Below, in pieces: positions 33,936 to 45,218 of a stretch of 64,000 bases of DNA. The stretch spans positions 682,001 to 746,000 of the forward strand of contig CALZFC010000267.1 in NCBI GenBank assembly GCA_945643635.1, read 5' to 3'. Each line of letters opens with the position of its first letter. Position 1 is the stretch's first letter. The translations under genes were made by a program, and so were the position numbers. Below the pieces are notes generated by a model, which searched no databases, was not told the origin of the DNA, and saw nothing but the letters and a program-made list of their open reading frames with translations. Source of the stretch: Allodiplogaster sudhausi (lineage: Eukaryota; Nematoda; Chromadorea; Rhabditida; Diplogasteridae).

Positions 33936-34356
33936 GCATCATTTATCAACAGCATTTTATGTGTTCACATCTTCCCAATCAATTTTTATTTTTGCTGAAC
34001 CATTTTCAAAATTGATTCTTTTGTTTGTGCCTTTTGATCTTTCCAAAAAAGGTATATTATTGACCGTATTATTTTTAGTCAATAATAATAAAATAATCTT
34101 AAAAAAATTTGTCTTACTGTTAATACTGGAAGGAAATCGCGAAGATGATCATCAATAGGAACATCATTCGGGCGAACATTGCCTTGAAATAAATTTAAGG
34201 GCATCAAACAAATCAAATGAGACCGAAAAAGAGAAAAAAAGAGTAGAATTAAAATCGCGAAAGAGAATGATTGAGAATCCAACAACAATTGTTATGTACA
34301 TTTGTGCGTAAGCGAATCAAAACACTTTAATAGAGCCTGTCAGTATCCTTCGATCA
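33936..34356. other. Non-coding stretch
   Basis: AT-rich sequence upstream of the kelch gene. Short frames on both strands show no domain or good splice sites. Confidence 0.4.
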
Positions 34357-35400
34357 AGGCCTGCCCTAGGGATTTTTTTCGATTTTTTTCATCAAAATTG
34401 ACCACAGTATACAACTCGACGTAACGAACAAAATAGACTATATTTCAAAGATGAAAAAAATTTTCCGTGCGAGACCCAGTACAGTAATCGTAGAAATTTA
34501 ATTGGTCATAAGTCGCTTCAAACCTATTATTACACAACCATCGAGGTATAATTGGATAGCTCATTGAACGCGCTTTAATTTTGATCCCGGAAGATATTTT
34601 CGTAGAATTTGAATTTGACCCTAAAACACGGCCCTAAACATTTTCGAATTCGGTTTTTGGCAAAATTAAGTATTTTATGCTCATTTCTGCACAACGGCTC
34701 CTACATACGCTTAGAGTGCGTGAAATTTGCTACAACATTTGTCTCTTTCAATAGAATTGAAGGTCCCACCCTTTGGTTCCCAAATACTTGAACTTGATCC
34801 TCTGTAAACTGTAACACCGTGCAAGCGCATTTTTCGATCCATAACTGCGCTCAATGTCAAAATTACAAAATCCCAAGTATATTATCTATGAGCTCTTACG
34901 GAGATCTTCAAATGTTACATACATTATTTTATTGAAAAGTTTCAATTTATATGGGAAATTAAGTTTTGAACAATCAGAACGCTTAAAAAACTACTTTAAA
35001 AACATTTTCGCCTGTCGAAACATACATCATAAGAAAGAGGATGAAATTTGGTACAAGATGAACCCCCTTCAATGGAATTCCATGCATACGATCTTTTGTT
35101 ATAAGCCATAAGAGTAGGATAACAAGGCCTTAAGGAAAAACTGTAGAAAAAAGGATTGGAATATTCTAATTCGAATGTCCGAAAATGTGAATTCTTTGGC
35201 GAAATGACAGCGACGCTACTGGCACTACTTTTAAAGCGACTTATGACCAATTAAATTTATAAGATTACTGTACTGGGTCTCGCAGGGAAAAATTTTTTCA
35301 CCTTTGAAAAACAGCCAATTGTGTTCGCCACGTTGAGTTGTACACTGTGATCAACTTTGGTGAACAAAATCGAAAAAAAAATTCCTAGGGTAGGTCATAA
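34357..35400. mobile_element. Inverted-repeat element with ~160-base arms
   Basis: The left arm (34362-34525) is the inverse of 35230-35400: CCTGCCCTAGG at the outer end, then a TTTTTTTCGAT tract, TTGACCACAGTATACAACTCGACGT, and GTCTCGCAC/GAGACCCAGTACAGTAAT. The right arm also occurs in the left copy of the large duplication (about 943-1110), whose left arm would lie outside the window. The 700-base centre has no credible frame. Confidence 0.75.
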
Positions 35401-37860
35401 TTGGACCCTGCTCGAGTCTTACTGACATCCTCTCTTAATTTAAAAATTTTCAAATATTTTTAAATTTCGATTTATTTAAGTTATTTAAATTAAATTGAAT
35501 TTAAAATAATTATGAATGACGGACCTGAGAGAGCACGATGGCATATGTAGTAGTTCAGCAGATGGTCCACCCTATAGCTTAAGTGAGAGGGGCTGAAGTT
35601 GAAGTGCATCAGCCTGGGAGAACATTTTATGAAAACAAACACAAAAATCACATTTCTTAATTTAATAAAAATTAAACTAAATAATAATACGGACAAACCG
35701 AGCAGAGATGAGGTCGATCAACACCTTGCAGCCGTGGTAGCAGCTAAACAAGGCGATATTTCCGGAGACGAAAATTCTGCGAGGCAAATCTTAAAAATAA
35801 TATTCGTCTTCACAATTGCATAGACTTGAGTGAGAGAGAGGGAGGGAGAGAGGGGAAAGGGAGGGAGAGAGAAAGAGAGGGATAGGGAGGGGAGAGAGAG
35901 GGAGAAAGAGAGAGAGAGATTACAGGCGGAGATCAACAACGTAGGGAACCCTCTTCCGCGAGGGAGCGAAAGAGAAAGAGAACGACAAACTCGTAAGGAT
36001 GCTCCTGAAGGCCTGCGCTACGGGGTCCTCGTGACGAGGAAGCTCTGCCATCTGGAAGCTTAGAGTCATTTTCTTAGGGGAGAAAGAATAAAGAGAGCGA
36101 TTGATTGTGCAATCGGAATATAGAGAAATGCGGGAGTGGTCTGCAAGCAATGGAGAAACAGTTGGAAAACGCAGCATTGAAACTTTGACAGTTCGTGAAT
36201 ATGTCGTATTTATAGGCTCATCTTTAATTACTCGCACCTAGTTAATTGTTCGAACTCTTAATTGCCTTGCCTGTAGGCCATACCTCATAGGTATTTATCA
36301 CACTTTGTGCTCTCAATGGAGCTAACTGCAATGCAAGTACACCTAAAATTGTTTATGTATCTGAAATTTTGTGTGGATCTGTAGATTCCGATAAGCGCGG
36401 ATTGACCCTGATATCGTCAAGATACAGTAATGCGTTTAATTTGAAAGTACCTTTTTGCTTCTGAAGACTTCTTCATAGAAACCGGGACATGTAATGGCAT
36501 AATGGGAGTAATTCTGATGGTAAACACGGCAAAGTCAATATAGTGCATTTATATGTATATACATACATATCACGGGATTTGCGTGAGAATCGAAACTTCC
36601 GGGGACTCGGCCAAAATCGACCAGCTTGGATTTTCTTCGAATGTTGCTTATAGGTGTTTTCTGATATGAGTCAAAAGATCGGAAAATGCCGTTTTGGTTA
36701 ACTATGAAGGCTTGAAATATGGGGCTCGCCGCTCTGGAGTTGGATGCACATCTGGGGTCAGTGCACCGCACTTTGTTGAGATATATAAACAAAGATGTAA
36801 ACATAGGATTTAGAAAACTTTGGAAGTCTTTGATGTTTCCTGATCGATTATTTCTGTGTGGCAGTACAAATCAGCAGGTCTGCTAATTAAAAATGGAACT
36901 TAGAAATCTTTTCACATGTCCAAAAATAAACAAGAAGAAAGAGCATGAAATTTGCTATAAGTTAACATCTTTCAATCGAATTCAGATCAACGATTTTTTT
37001 GTTTGTTATAAGTCATAAGAATAGGGCATCTGCTTGTAAACATTATTCAAGGAAAGGCGCAGAAAAAAATTGGAATATTCTAATTCGAATTACCTTTAAA
37101 AATTATTATTGGGCAGAATGCAAGTGGATGATAACAAAAATCGTACATTTGAAACTTTATTGAAAGAACTTTTCTTTTTTTATTAAAGGTGCTGTATATA
37201 TGGTTTTCTCTTTATTAGTACATTCGCTGTGGTCTCACCCCTGTCAAATTTCCATAAATTTGTAAAAAAAAAAATACCTTTCAATGTTTTGAGGTTGATG
37301 TTTTCGACCAGAGCCAATTCATCCCTCAAGAGGAATGCTGAAAACACTGTGTTTTTTCATCTTTTCTTTCAGGAAAATGAAGTGAACACTTATCGTTTGC
37401 CCCTAACAGTTTTGCAGGACAGCAGTGAAAAATGATTTTTCAGGTTGACCGTTGAATATAAATTATGCAAATTGATGGCATTTGCGTACTTGTCTTCAAT
37501 TCTCAGCTCGCATCTGCATTCGGTGCAGATAATTATGCAATTATTTCACTCCATTATAGTCAAACATTGTGACCTCATCGAATGAGCAGCGCATTTCGCT
37601 CCGTATTATTAAAAAAATTCGCAGTGCAGGGCTTAAGACAGCCGTGATCGAGTCTTACGGAGAGGCATTCTCAAAAACAGCCAAAGCGCTGGTTTCTTTT
37701 CTGAATTTGCGCGGGTTTATGATCTCATTCGTTTTTCTAGTTTCTGCACGTCTCTCTCGTGCGAAGGAAATTCACTCGGCCTCAACTTCATCTTCGTACA
37801 TCGGCATGGAATTTTCCGAGCACATTGATCTCACTTTTGATGGTTTGAAGGCTAACAATT
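34716..37860 (+). repeat. Segmental duplication, right copy (flank of DCAF1 fragment D)
   Basis: Sister of 1-3500 without the LTR insertion. Within it, 35831-35921 is the GA microsatellite. The block 36700-37850 is also shared with the 5' flank of DCAF1 copy C (20825-21900). No gene can be supported inside. Confidence 0.85.
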
Positions 37861-38047
37861 CTTTCGAGTTTTCATTTAGTTACTTTATTCTTGGTGAAGA
37901 AGGAGGGATTGATTTCAATAGGCATATCGATTACTTTGCTTTCAGTACCTTGCACCGCTGCTGGTTCAAAGTGAAGTTGCGCTGGAATTCATTGCAAAAT
38001 TAGGGATGGGCGCCCTGCTCGAAGTGCCCCGCTCCTCTCCTGCTTCT
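37785..38047 (+). pseudogene. DCAF1: DCAF1 fragment D, two armadillo-region exons
   Basis: Holds the exon ending YIGMEFSEHIDLTFDGLK and the start of the next exon (YLAPLLVQSEVALEFIAK..PRSSPAS). It is almost identical to copy C (21895-22145) and then breaks off inside the exon at 38047, where an unrelated segment shared with 63114 onward begins. It is a truncated duplicate. Confidence 0.9.
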
Positions 38048-38730
38048 AAATGAGAACTATTGCAAAAGACGCGAATAATGGTAGGAATATTGTAGTGTAT
38101 TTTATCATAAAAATCATAAAAAAGGTATGCTCGAAATTACTTTAAAAAATTTAAATCAGGAAATCTATGAAGAAGAGAATCAATTCTGCAATGGATGTGG
38201 CGGCAGACTACTTGACGAGCGTAGGTACGGAACCCTTGAGAAGAGGTACAGTACTCATAAGAAGGGAATGAAACCAGTGAGAAGGGTCATTTTTAGGATA
38301 TCAGATTGAAAATTATGTTGTAATTTGTTTTATTTTTTTTTTGCCGAAATTCATCCAAAACCGCCTTGTTGTTAATCACTACGCCCTGCTTTCGATACAA
38401 ATTGTGGTAGTTGTTATTGTATTATGACGTTTCCTTCTTAATTTTGAATAATTCAATTTGAAATATGTTTGTGAGCCTGTTTCGATTCTGAGTGCGAATG
38501 GAAATAAAATGTCATTTTATCATATTGTTCTGGTAGTGCACTGAAACGGCGTTTATCTTATCGGTAGCAACAATGCACACGGCGTGAAAACTACTATGAA
38601 TAATACTGGAATGATTTCGGCAATCCTCTGTTCTTTTTGGCAAAAAAAACAGGTAATTCATAGCGAAAAGAAAGATATTAATCGACCGAAAAGTGAGCTT
38701 AAAAAATCGAGGATAGAATTGATTTTTAGA
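38048..38730 (+). repeat. Segment shared with 63114-63860, with a small exon
   Basis: This block and 63114-63860 share order and spacing: AAATGAGAACT, then an exon after a TCAG acceptor, GAAATTCATCCAAA.CCGCC, GGAATAAAATG and ACGGCGTGA. The shared exon here (38160-38271) reads KSMKKRINSAMDVAADYL..RRGTV and stops at TGA. The agreement of this frame, and not the others, between the two copies marks it as the coding one. The origin gene is not recognised. Confidence 0.6.
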
Positions 38731-39342
38731 ACTAACTAGTACTAATAATATTAATTTGAAATAAAGGAACAGATCATAATAGTAAAGCCGTTCAAAAATT
38801 ATTAAATTAGTAATTAAAACTTCATTCTTATTGCCCATTCTAAATGCCACAAATATGCCTGGACAGAAATAATCAAACATCATATGTATGTAATAGCCAG
38901 TTATATTCAAGAAAGTAGATAACATAACACAAATAAACATAAGCTTATATCGAACTAATAGTGCTAGCGTTCAAAAAAGGCGTTCTGGATGAGAGATGGA
39001 TTTTCCTCTTGACTCTAATCACAAGAACACTCTTTCCTAGAAAGCAAATAAAGTAATACTCCTCGTTCTCAGAAATCATAGAGATTATTAAAAGGTGAGA
39101 TAAACATATGAAGAGGGACATGCATAAAAGATAAACCGTCGGCAGAGCACTAGATCCGTTCGCTATTCAGGCGATAAAATGACTAGGATCGCTTATCAAA
39201 AGTTAGGTAAGTTTTAGCACTAAATGTCTCTTTAAAAAGCAGCGTGAGAGAATGAGGATGTATCTCTGCACGGGAATACGAGAGAGAAAGCAATAAATCC
39301 CTAAAAAAAGAAACTAGCCGAACGCAAAAAGAAAAGAGTATG
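38731..39342. other. Non-coding stretch
   Basis: AT-rich sequence downstream of the minus-strand gene that ends at 39343. The long minus frame 38512-38940 is low-complexity hydrophobic and I do not support it as a gene. Confidence 0.4.
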
Positions 39343-40759
39343 TTAGTTCACTCTGGCGGAGAAGCCTCGAGCTGCACTGTTCCGTATGCTGGGTTGTCTG
39401 CCAAGTGGCAGTCTTGAGTGGGCAGAGGATGAGCGATGATGCGTAGGGAGGTCCGTGCTGAAGAGGCGTTCATCAGAGGGAGGGCCATCCTGCCTAAGAA
39501 AATAAAGAATTTACATGCATATTTCGTTCAAGTTTAAATGGTCTCCCTGCATCTCCCCTATCAAGTTCAAGCTTAACAAGAAAGATGAAAGAACCCATAA
39601 ATTGCGTTCAGCCTTGAAAACTAACAAAACGAAATGTAGAAAAGAAAAGAAACACTGTATTTCTTGCTCCACGAAATCCGTAGGCTGCGGTGGAGGAAGT
39701 CATTGGCGGAACTTTACGTGGGCTCTGAAGCGGCAGAATTTCATATATCAATGCGATTATCATCCCTTCCCTGTGACGCATAAAAAATGAATACATATGT
39801 AAAAAATATACATATCTTCCGTCTGGAAACTGCTCAATAGCACGCGTTCCCTCGGTGACCCATCGGGGGTAATCGTACCTTTGACATGTACGGTGACACA
39901 AGGGGATGCAAGTCGTGGTAGTGCGAGCTACCGTAGTGTGCTTGGATTGCCAGCCGTACCCGCGGGCATTTGTAGAAGGAAATCAGCAGAGCTCGTCTGC
40001 GTACTAGCAGCCTCGACCATTCGTGATCTCCGAGCAGCCGTAGTGGCTATACAAAAAATGCGATTCAGAAAACAAGGTAAGGGATTATTTCAGCTTTTCA
40101 TAATACAGTATTTGGGGAAACAGCAGACCCTTTAACCTCTTTCATTTTCTTCCACTCGTTTTCGAAGTCTCGCGTTTGACTCTAGTAGATTCCTTCTGAA
40201 ATGATAAAGAAATCCTCTCCTTTGTTAATGTAATCTAGAAAACAACTTACCCTATCATATCTCTAATCACTTCTTCTCTCGCTCGATCTCTCCCGTTTCT
40301 ATCAGTCATAGTCCCTCCCACCATCAACTAACTCTTCTCTCACCTGTCTCTCACGCATTCTTTTTCTGCTAACTTGTCCTGTTCGCTCTCCTTGAGTGCT
40401 TTGCTGAGACTCTTCTCCTTGCCCACGACAATGAGGAGCATTTCGGTCTTTTCATAGATATCTTTTTCGAGTTCTTGCTGAATCTCCGAAGTGAAGCTCA
40501 CAGCACATGACGACGCCAGCGACTAGGGAATATACAGACAATGATCGGAGAGTTAATTTCAAATTTATAAAGCAAAGGATCAACAAGATCATCTTTCATT
40601 AAATAATTTCAGATGCTATCATGTGACCGAACTTGCCAAAGATTTCTCCTCCATCAGAAGCTGTTCCCTGTTCAAGGCAGAGGTATGAATGGGCCGACCA
40701 GGCTCGCCCCTCACAATCAGGGTTGGCTGACCCACTTTCCCAAAGTTCCCGTAGGTGTT
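39343..40759 (-). CDS. 3' exons of a minus-strand gene, possibly the SAS-6-like gene
   Basis: Five exons are visible. 40628-40759 reads NTYGNFGKVGQPTLIV..REQLLMEEK. 40344-40522 is charged and helical, with EIQQELEKDIYEKTEMLL and KALKESEQDKLAEKE, and a GTGAGA donor. The others are 39812-39878 (YDYPRWVTEGTRAIEQFPDGRY), 39656-39724 (SPRKVPPMTSSTAAYGFRG) and 39343-39489 (DGPPSDERLF..ARGFSARVN, stop TAA). The last two are Ser/Pro/Arg-rich and probably disordered. They lie downstream of, and on the same strand as, the coiled-coil exons at 44130-46449, separated by a gypsy element. One gene interrupted by an intronic insertion is my preferred reading. A separate gene is possible, since no exon bridges the gap. 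Confidence 0.5.
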
Positions 40760-41289
40760 CTCGGCAAATTGATGATAAAAAGTAAAATTTCAACTTTCAT
40801 AAGTATCAGAAATAGCTATAAACTAAATATGGCAATCAAATAACTTACTAAAGTGAAAAATCTGTTATATAATCACTGCGAAATTTCTTTTCATTAAAAA
40901 AGAAAATTAAAAATCTGAGATTCGGAAAATGGACCCAAAAATTTGGGTCCATTTTCACCTCTATTTACAGGGTTTTTTTTTTAAACTACCGTACCCCATG
41001 GTCGTTTGCCTTTTCGTCGCATTCTGGCCTGAGAATGTAGCCAATGACGCCGCTTCCCTTGGGCGCAGGTCGGGGAAGTGGGGCAGACCCACAAGACGCC
41101 TTATTCGCCCCTTTCAGCTCATCTCGACGCATCTTCTCTGTAGAGAGAGGGAGAGAGAGCGAAAGAGAGAGAGAGAGAGACAGACTGAGAAAGAGAGATA
41201 CGGAGAGAGAATACTGAGGAAGACAAGGCCGGGAGAGAAAGGTGGACGCCGTGTCCGTTGAGGTCTTGGAGATGTGCTGACTGCTTGAA

Positions 41290-41614
41290 GCTGATTCGCA
41301 TGAGACGTGATCATTCTACCATTCTCCAGTTTCACCGAGAAGACGAATCTGCCTTTCTTGCACACAACCTCGCCAGCAAGCCATCTCCTTCCGTCTGGTT
41401 GAAAGCTGGTCTTGCATTTGACCTTGTCGCCGACTGCAAATGACTTCGATCCGAGTTGTAAGTCAACTTGCTTCTTCGTGCGCTCATCGATCTTCTCCGA
41501 TGACGCTGCCGGCTTCGACAAATCCGTCCTCGACTTCAGCTTCCTTCCAAGGAAAAGCTCCGTCCGGCTAATTCCTTTCGACTTCGTGTAGTGACCAGGG
41601 TAGTCAAGTCCCAC
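41290..41614 (-). pseudogene. Gypsy integrase C-terminal fragment
   Basis: The frame reads HYTKSKGISRTELFLGRKLK, the usual 'TG.SP.ELFLGR.L' end of the gypsy integrase core region. VGDKV, RRWLAGEVV and NQLQAV follow, the small beta-barrel C-terminal domain. No catalytic D,D-35-E residues remain. The frame then runs into a CT microsatellite. Confidence 0.8.
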
Positions 41615-41689
41615 GGAAGGGATCTCGCTCTTGCCAACTTCCTTGTGATGTCTCGGCGTGCTGAGAATCTGTTGACACGAACGATGAAT

Positions 41690-41995
41690 TTTTCAGTCTT
41701 CTCGAATTTCTCCAGCTTAATCATCTTCAGCTTCGAGATGAAGTCCTTGCCGAGCAGCATCAGTGGCGATTCTGTCACGTAGACAGTTCCCTCAGCACTT
41801 CTACGTCCGTACTGGATCTCTGCATGAAAGCATCCAGAGCTTCTGGCCACAAGCGCTGACTGGCTTGCAGTCCGTCTTCTTGCACTTGGGCTTGCCAATG
41901 CTCTTCCACGTTGACTTTGAGATTAGTGTGATGTCTGCACCGGTGTCTACCTGCATGGTGACCTTGGCTCCTTACATCAACACTGTCACATCGAA
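41690..41995 (-). pseudogene. Gypsy retropepsin remnant, frameshifted
   Basis: One frame carries VTMQVDTGADITLISKSTW (the DTGA aspartic-protease motif, about 41915-41970). After a frame change, AEGTVYVTESPLMLLGKDFI (about 41740-41800) matches the second half of retropepsin. The two halves are in different frames, so no active protease is made as the sequence stands. Confidence 0.8.
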
Positions 41996-43159
41996 CGACT
42001 TGTTCTGCATCGAGTTGACAGCTACTGTGTTCATCCTCGTGCTTTCCTTCACACGTTCGCTCCACGACGAGTCGTTGTCGTCGTCGTCGTTACTTCTTTT
42101 CTTCTTACGCTCGTTCCACGAAGTGTCGCTGTGAGCATCCTCGCTCCGACAAACCGAGCGCATATGGCCAATCTTGCCACAACCGTAACATTTCCTCTCC
42201 TTGAACTTGCAGTTTTCTTGCGCGTGCGAACCATCACAGCGGAAACAAGGCTTCTTCTTGCCATTCTCTGCCTTCTGCTTGGTGTGACTCGGTTGTCTTC
42301 CGATAAAGTTCACTGGCGTACTCTTGCATTGCATCTGCACTGCACTGCTTTCGTTCCTCAGCATTGCGATTCGATCGCATTCTTGAACCAGTTCGTCCAT
42401 TGACATCTCCTCGTTCCTCTTCAACATTGATAACAGATGGAATCGAGTGTCTGCGTGTCTTGGCATGTCAATTGCTGCCATGAAGAACATCGTCTTCAAC
42501 TGGTCATTGGAGAGTTCTGCCATCTTGGCTGCTTCCACCGCCTTGTTCACTTCCGATGAGAGGACTCTGAAGTCGTTGATGCATGCTAAGCTCATCCTGA
42601 GATTCAATAAGTACAGTCTCTTCTCGAAATCTGTCTTATAATCTCCGAACAATTTCGTCAACCGCTCCACGGTCTCTGCGAGAGTGAAGTCCGACACCTT
42701 CTTTGGTGTGATGGAGTTGCGATATTGCGCGTCGACCTTGACGCTGAGCTTCCTCATCAGCATGAGCACCTTCTGTACTTCCGAAATGTGAGCAGCTTCC
42801 TTCTCGAAGAGGTCTTCGTACTTGTTGTACCACGCATTGAAAGTGCAGCCGTCCTCTGGCTCGTATTCAAATACTTGGATTGTCCTTTCGAGTGCATCGA
42901 TTGAGGGCCCTGCCCTTGCTGCTGCATCATTTTGCCTCGGCGCGCTTCCATTCTCGGTCGTATTCATCCTCTCGAGCAGCATTTCAACAGTCATCGTATG
43001 CTGTTCAGCTGCCTTCGCATTCTGCTCTTGTAGTTCCTTCACCATGGCTGCATTCTGCTTTTGCTGCTCCTTCATCAAAACTTGTTGTGCTTGTAGGGCA
43101 GCAGCACTCTGTTCTTGTTGCATCTTCAGAGCTTCCAGGAATGCTTGCATCTCAGCCAT
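41972..43159 (-). CDS. gag: Gypsy Gag polyprotein with two CCHC zinc knuckles
   Basis: A 395-residue open frame. The first 80 residues are a Gln/Glu/Ala-rich coiled coil (ALKMQQEQSAAALQAQQ..). A capsid-like helical region follows, starting FEYEPEDGCTFNAWYNKYED and running through LTKLFGDYKTDF and DELVQECDRI. Near residues 300-335 there are two knuckles, CFRC-X3-H-X4-C and CYGC-X4-H-X4-C, then an acidic/basic tail with SNDDDDND. Gag packages the element RNA into virus-like particles. The frame is intact and runs up to the protease region, where the element is broken. This capsid and zinc-knuckle arrangement is widespread in invertebrate gypsy elements. Confidence 0.85.
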   Translation of the reverse strand: MAEMQAFLEALKMQQEQSAAALQAQQVLMKEQQKQNAAMVKELQEQNAKAAEQHTMTVEMLLERMNTTENGSAPRQNDAAARAGPSIDALERTIQVFEYEPEDGCTFNAWYNKYEDLFEKEAAHISEVQKVLMLMRKLSVKVDAQYRNSITPKKVSDFTLAETVERLTKLFGDYKTDFEKRLYLLNLRMSLACINDFRVLSSEVNKAVEAAKMAELSNDQLKTMFFMAAIDMPRHADTRFHLLSMLKRNEEMSMDELVQECDRIAMLRNESSAVQMQCKSTPVNFIGRQPSHTKQKAENGKKKPCFRCDGSHAQENCKFKERKCYGCGKIGHMRSVCRSEDAHSDTSWNERKKKRSNDDDDNDSSWSERVKESTRMNTVAVNSMQNKSFDVTVLM

Positions 43160-43192
43160 CGTCTTCCAGTTTTCTTCTGAAGATCGGCTTCT

Positions 43193-43336
43193 GAAGATCG
43201 GAAATCAACCCCTTGCTGCTCAGCTACTGTAAATCGGGGATCAACCCCTTGCCGCTCAGCTGCTGTAGATCGGGGTTCAACCCCTTGCCGCTCAGCTGCT
43301 GTAGATCTGGAATCAACTGCTTTCCGCTCAGCTGCT
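43193..43336. repeat. 36-base tandem repeats (x4) in the gypsy leader
   Basis: The unit CTGTAGATCGGGGTTCAACC..GCTCAGCTG occurs four times with 1-6 differences. On the minus strand one frame reads repeated AERQGVDPRSTA peptides, but it is not in frame with the gag start. Confidence 0.9.
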
Positions 43337-43356
43337 GACAGCTCACAAGTCTTCAC

Positions 43357-43412
43357 TTCAATCGTCTTCGGCTCGTTGGCTACCTTCAATCGTCTTCGGC
43401 TCGTTGGCTACC
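43357..43412. repeat. 28-base perfect tandem repeat (x2)
   Basis: TTCAATCGTCTTCGGCTCGT plus eight further bases, repeated immediately and without change. Confidence 0.95.
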
Positions 43413-43458
43413 TTCGCCAAACTCCAGAACACCAGAAACCTGAAAAAGCTTGTTCACG

Positions 43459-43536
43459 CAGCCTCTTTTAAACAGGGTGGGCACACAGCCTCTTTTAAAC
43501 TTTGTGGGCACACAGCCTCTTTTAACTGGATGGGCA
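43459..43536. repeat. 27-base tandem repeat (x3)
   Basis: CAGCCTCTTTTAAAC followed by a variable tract and GGGCACA, three times, in the gypsy leader. Confidence 0.95.
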
Positions 43537-44129
43537 AATGGAAAGAAGCCGGCCAAAAACAGAAATAGACACACGCGAACGATCCGCCGCAGGTAGGGAA
43601 TCGGCCGCCGCACGAATTCTTGAGATCCTGAATTGTTGTGTCCTCCGCCAGAGGGGACAGGGAATAGAATGTGTGAAGACGAGGCGAAGAGCGGGACAAG
43701 GGTTTATTGAGAGAGGAGAGGGAAAGAGAGAGAGAAGTGGATGGTCGACCGAACGAGGGCTCACGAGAAGGCAGAAGTGGAGGAGAAGGAACTGACGCTT
43801 TGTCTCCTCATCACGGGCTTTTATACTCATTCTAAATTGACTAAATTTACGTATTACTATTATGATAATATTTACTATTATGATAATTAAATAACGTGAG
43901 TATGTTAATGCTACATGACTCTAATAAAGGTATAATAATATATTACAATATTTATAGTTGGACTTACCGAGTCCATAAAACACAAATATAAATATGTAGA
44001 TATTACTATCTACTTAACACAGAGTAATAAGGAAATATAACAACAATAATCTAAAATAGTAACCATAAGAAAATTTTTCTTCAATATTTAGTTTAAGATG
44101 CTTATTTATCAACAAAAAAAGAATGTTAC

Positions 44130-44798
44130 CCGTCTCCTCATGAGGTCAGCTTCTTCTCTGGCTCGCCGCAACTCTTCCGGGTCGACGCACTCCTCACGGT
44201 GGTTAGCCTTTTCCAACTTTATCTGAAAGAGTAAGAGAGGGAGAGAGAGAGAGAAATTGGAGAGCAGGAGATAGAGGAAGAGGGAGAGCGGGAAAGAGAT
44301 GGAGAGGAGGATATAGATAGATTTAGAAAAATGAGAAGAAGAAGAAAAGCACACTACAACATTCCGAATCACCTCCGCTAAAACACAGCTCATAAAAACC
44401 ATGGGTGGCCTTTGTTGCACAATCTTAATTCCCTAGATTCTCCAGGATTATTTGCGTGAATGGTTGTATATGATTAAAATGGAGATGGATAGATTTAGAG
44501 AAAGACGGAGAGTAAAACAGCAGAATAAAGAAAAGAAGGAGACAGAGGAAGAGAAGGACAAAGGGAGAGAAGGAGAGAATTAGGGCATACCTTTTGGACT
44601 TCTTCCACCAGGCTATCTTCGTGTCTCTTCAGTCGCATCAGCTGGATCTCCTTCTCTTCGGCGTCAATTTTTATTGCCTGAGGAGATAGTTTATCAGCAG
44701 CTCTTTCTCCATTTCTCACTGTCTCTCTTGCTCTGTCGCCCTCTCCTCTCTTTCTCTCTCTCTCTCCCTCTTTGTCGCTCCTTCCTTCTTTGCCTGTC

Positions 44799-44851
<53 letters not shown>

Positions 44852-45165
44852 TCCTCTCCAACCTCTTGGTGACTCCTCTCCTCCTCTAGATCAGCCTTGG
44901 TTGCACGCAGCTCTTCCGCAGTCGCTTTGTGCAGCGTTGTCGCTTCTTCCAATGAAGCCTCTAACCGACGGTTCTTATTGCACATATTCTGCTATCATTT
45001 CTAAAGCGAAAATGCTGGATGAATTTCAAGTAGTAATAAAAAGTGAAATAACTCACGTATAACTTAGCTGTAGTCGACTTCATTATGACTATTTGTTTTC
45101 TGTCGCCCTCTCCTCTCTTTCTCTCTCTCTCTCCCTCTTTGTCGCTCCTTCCTTCTTTGCCTGTC

Positions 45166-45218
<53 letters not shown>

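Larger units (their letters stand above)
40995..43950 (-). mobile_element. Ty3/gypsy retrotransposon, internally deleted
   Basis: On the minus strand there is a probable 5' LTR and leader (TATAAAAGCCC near 43815-43825, AATAAACCC near 43705), a long repeat-rich leader, gag with two zinc knuckles (43159-41972), retropepsin remnants (about 41980-41700), and then directly the C-terminal end of integrase (about 41614-41290). Reverse transcriptase, RNase H and most of integrase are gone. I could not find a 3' LTR, so the right end is uncertain. It probably sits in an intron of the surrounding minus-strand gene. Confidence 0.8.

Noticed and set aside
38512..38940. 142-residue minus-strand hydrophobic frame
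   Set aside because: AT-rich composition gives Phe/Leu/Ile strings, and no splice or promoter signals fit.
42822..43232. 136-residue Cys/Ser-rich plus-strand frame
   Set aside because: It is the antisense shadow of the gag coiled coil.
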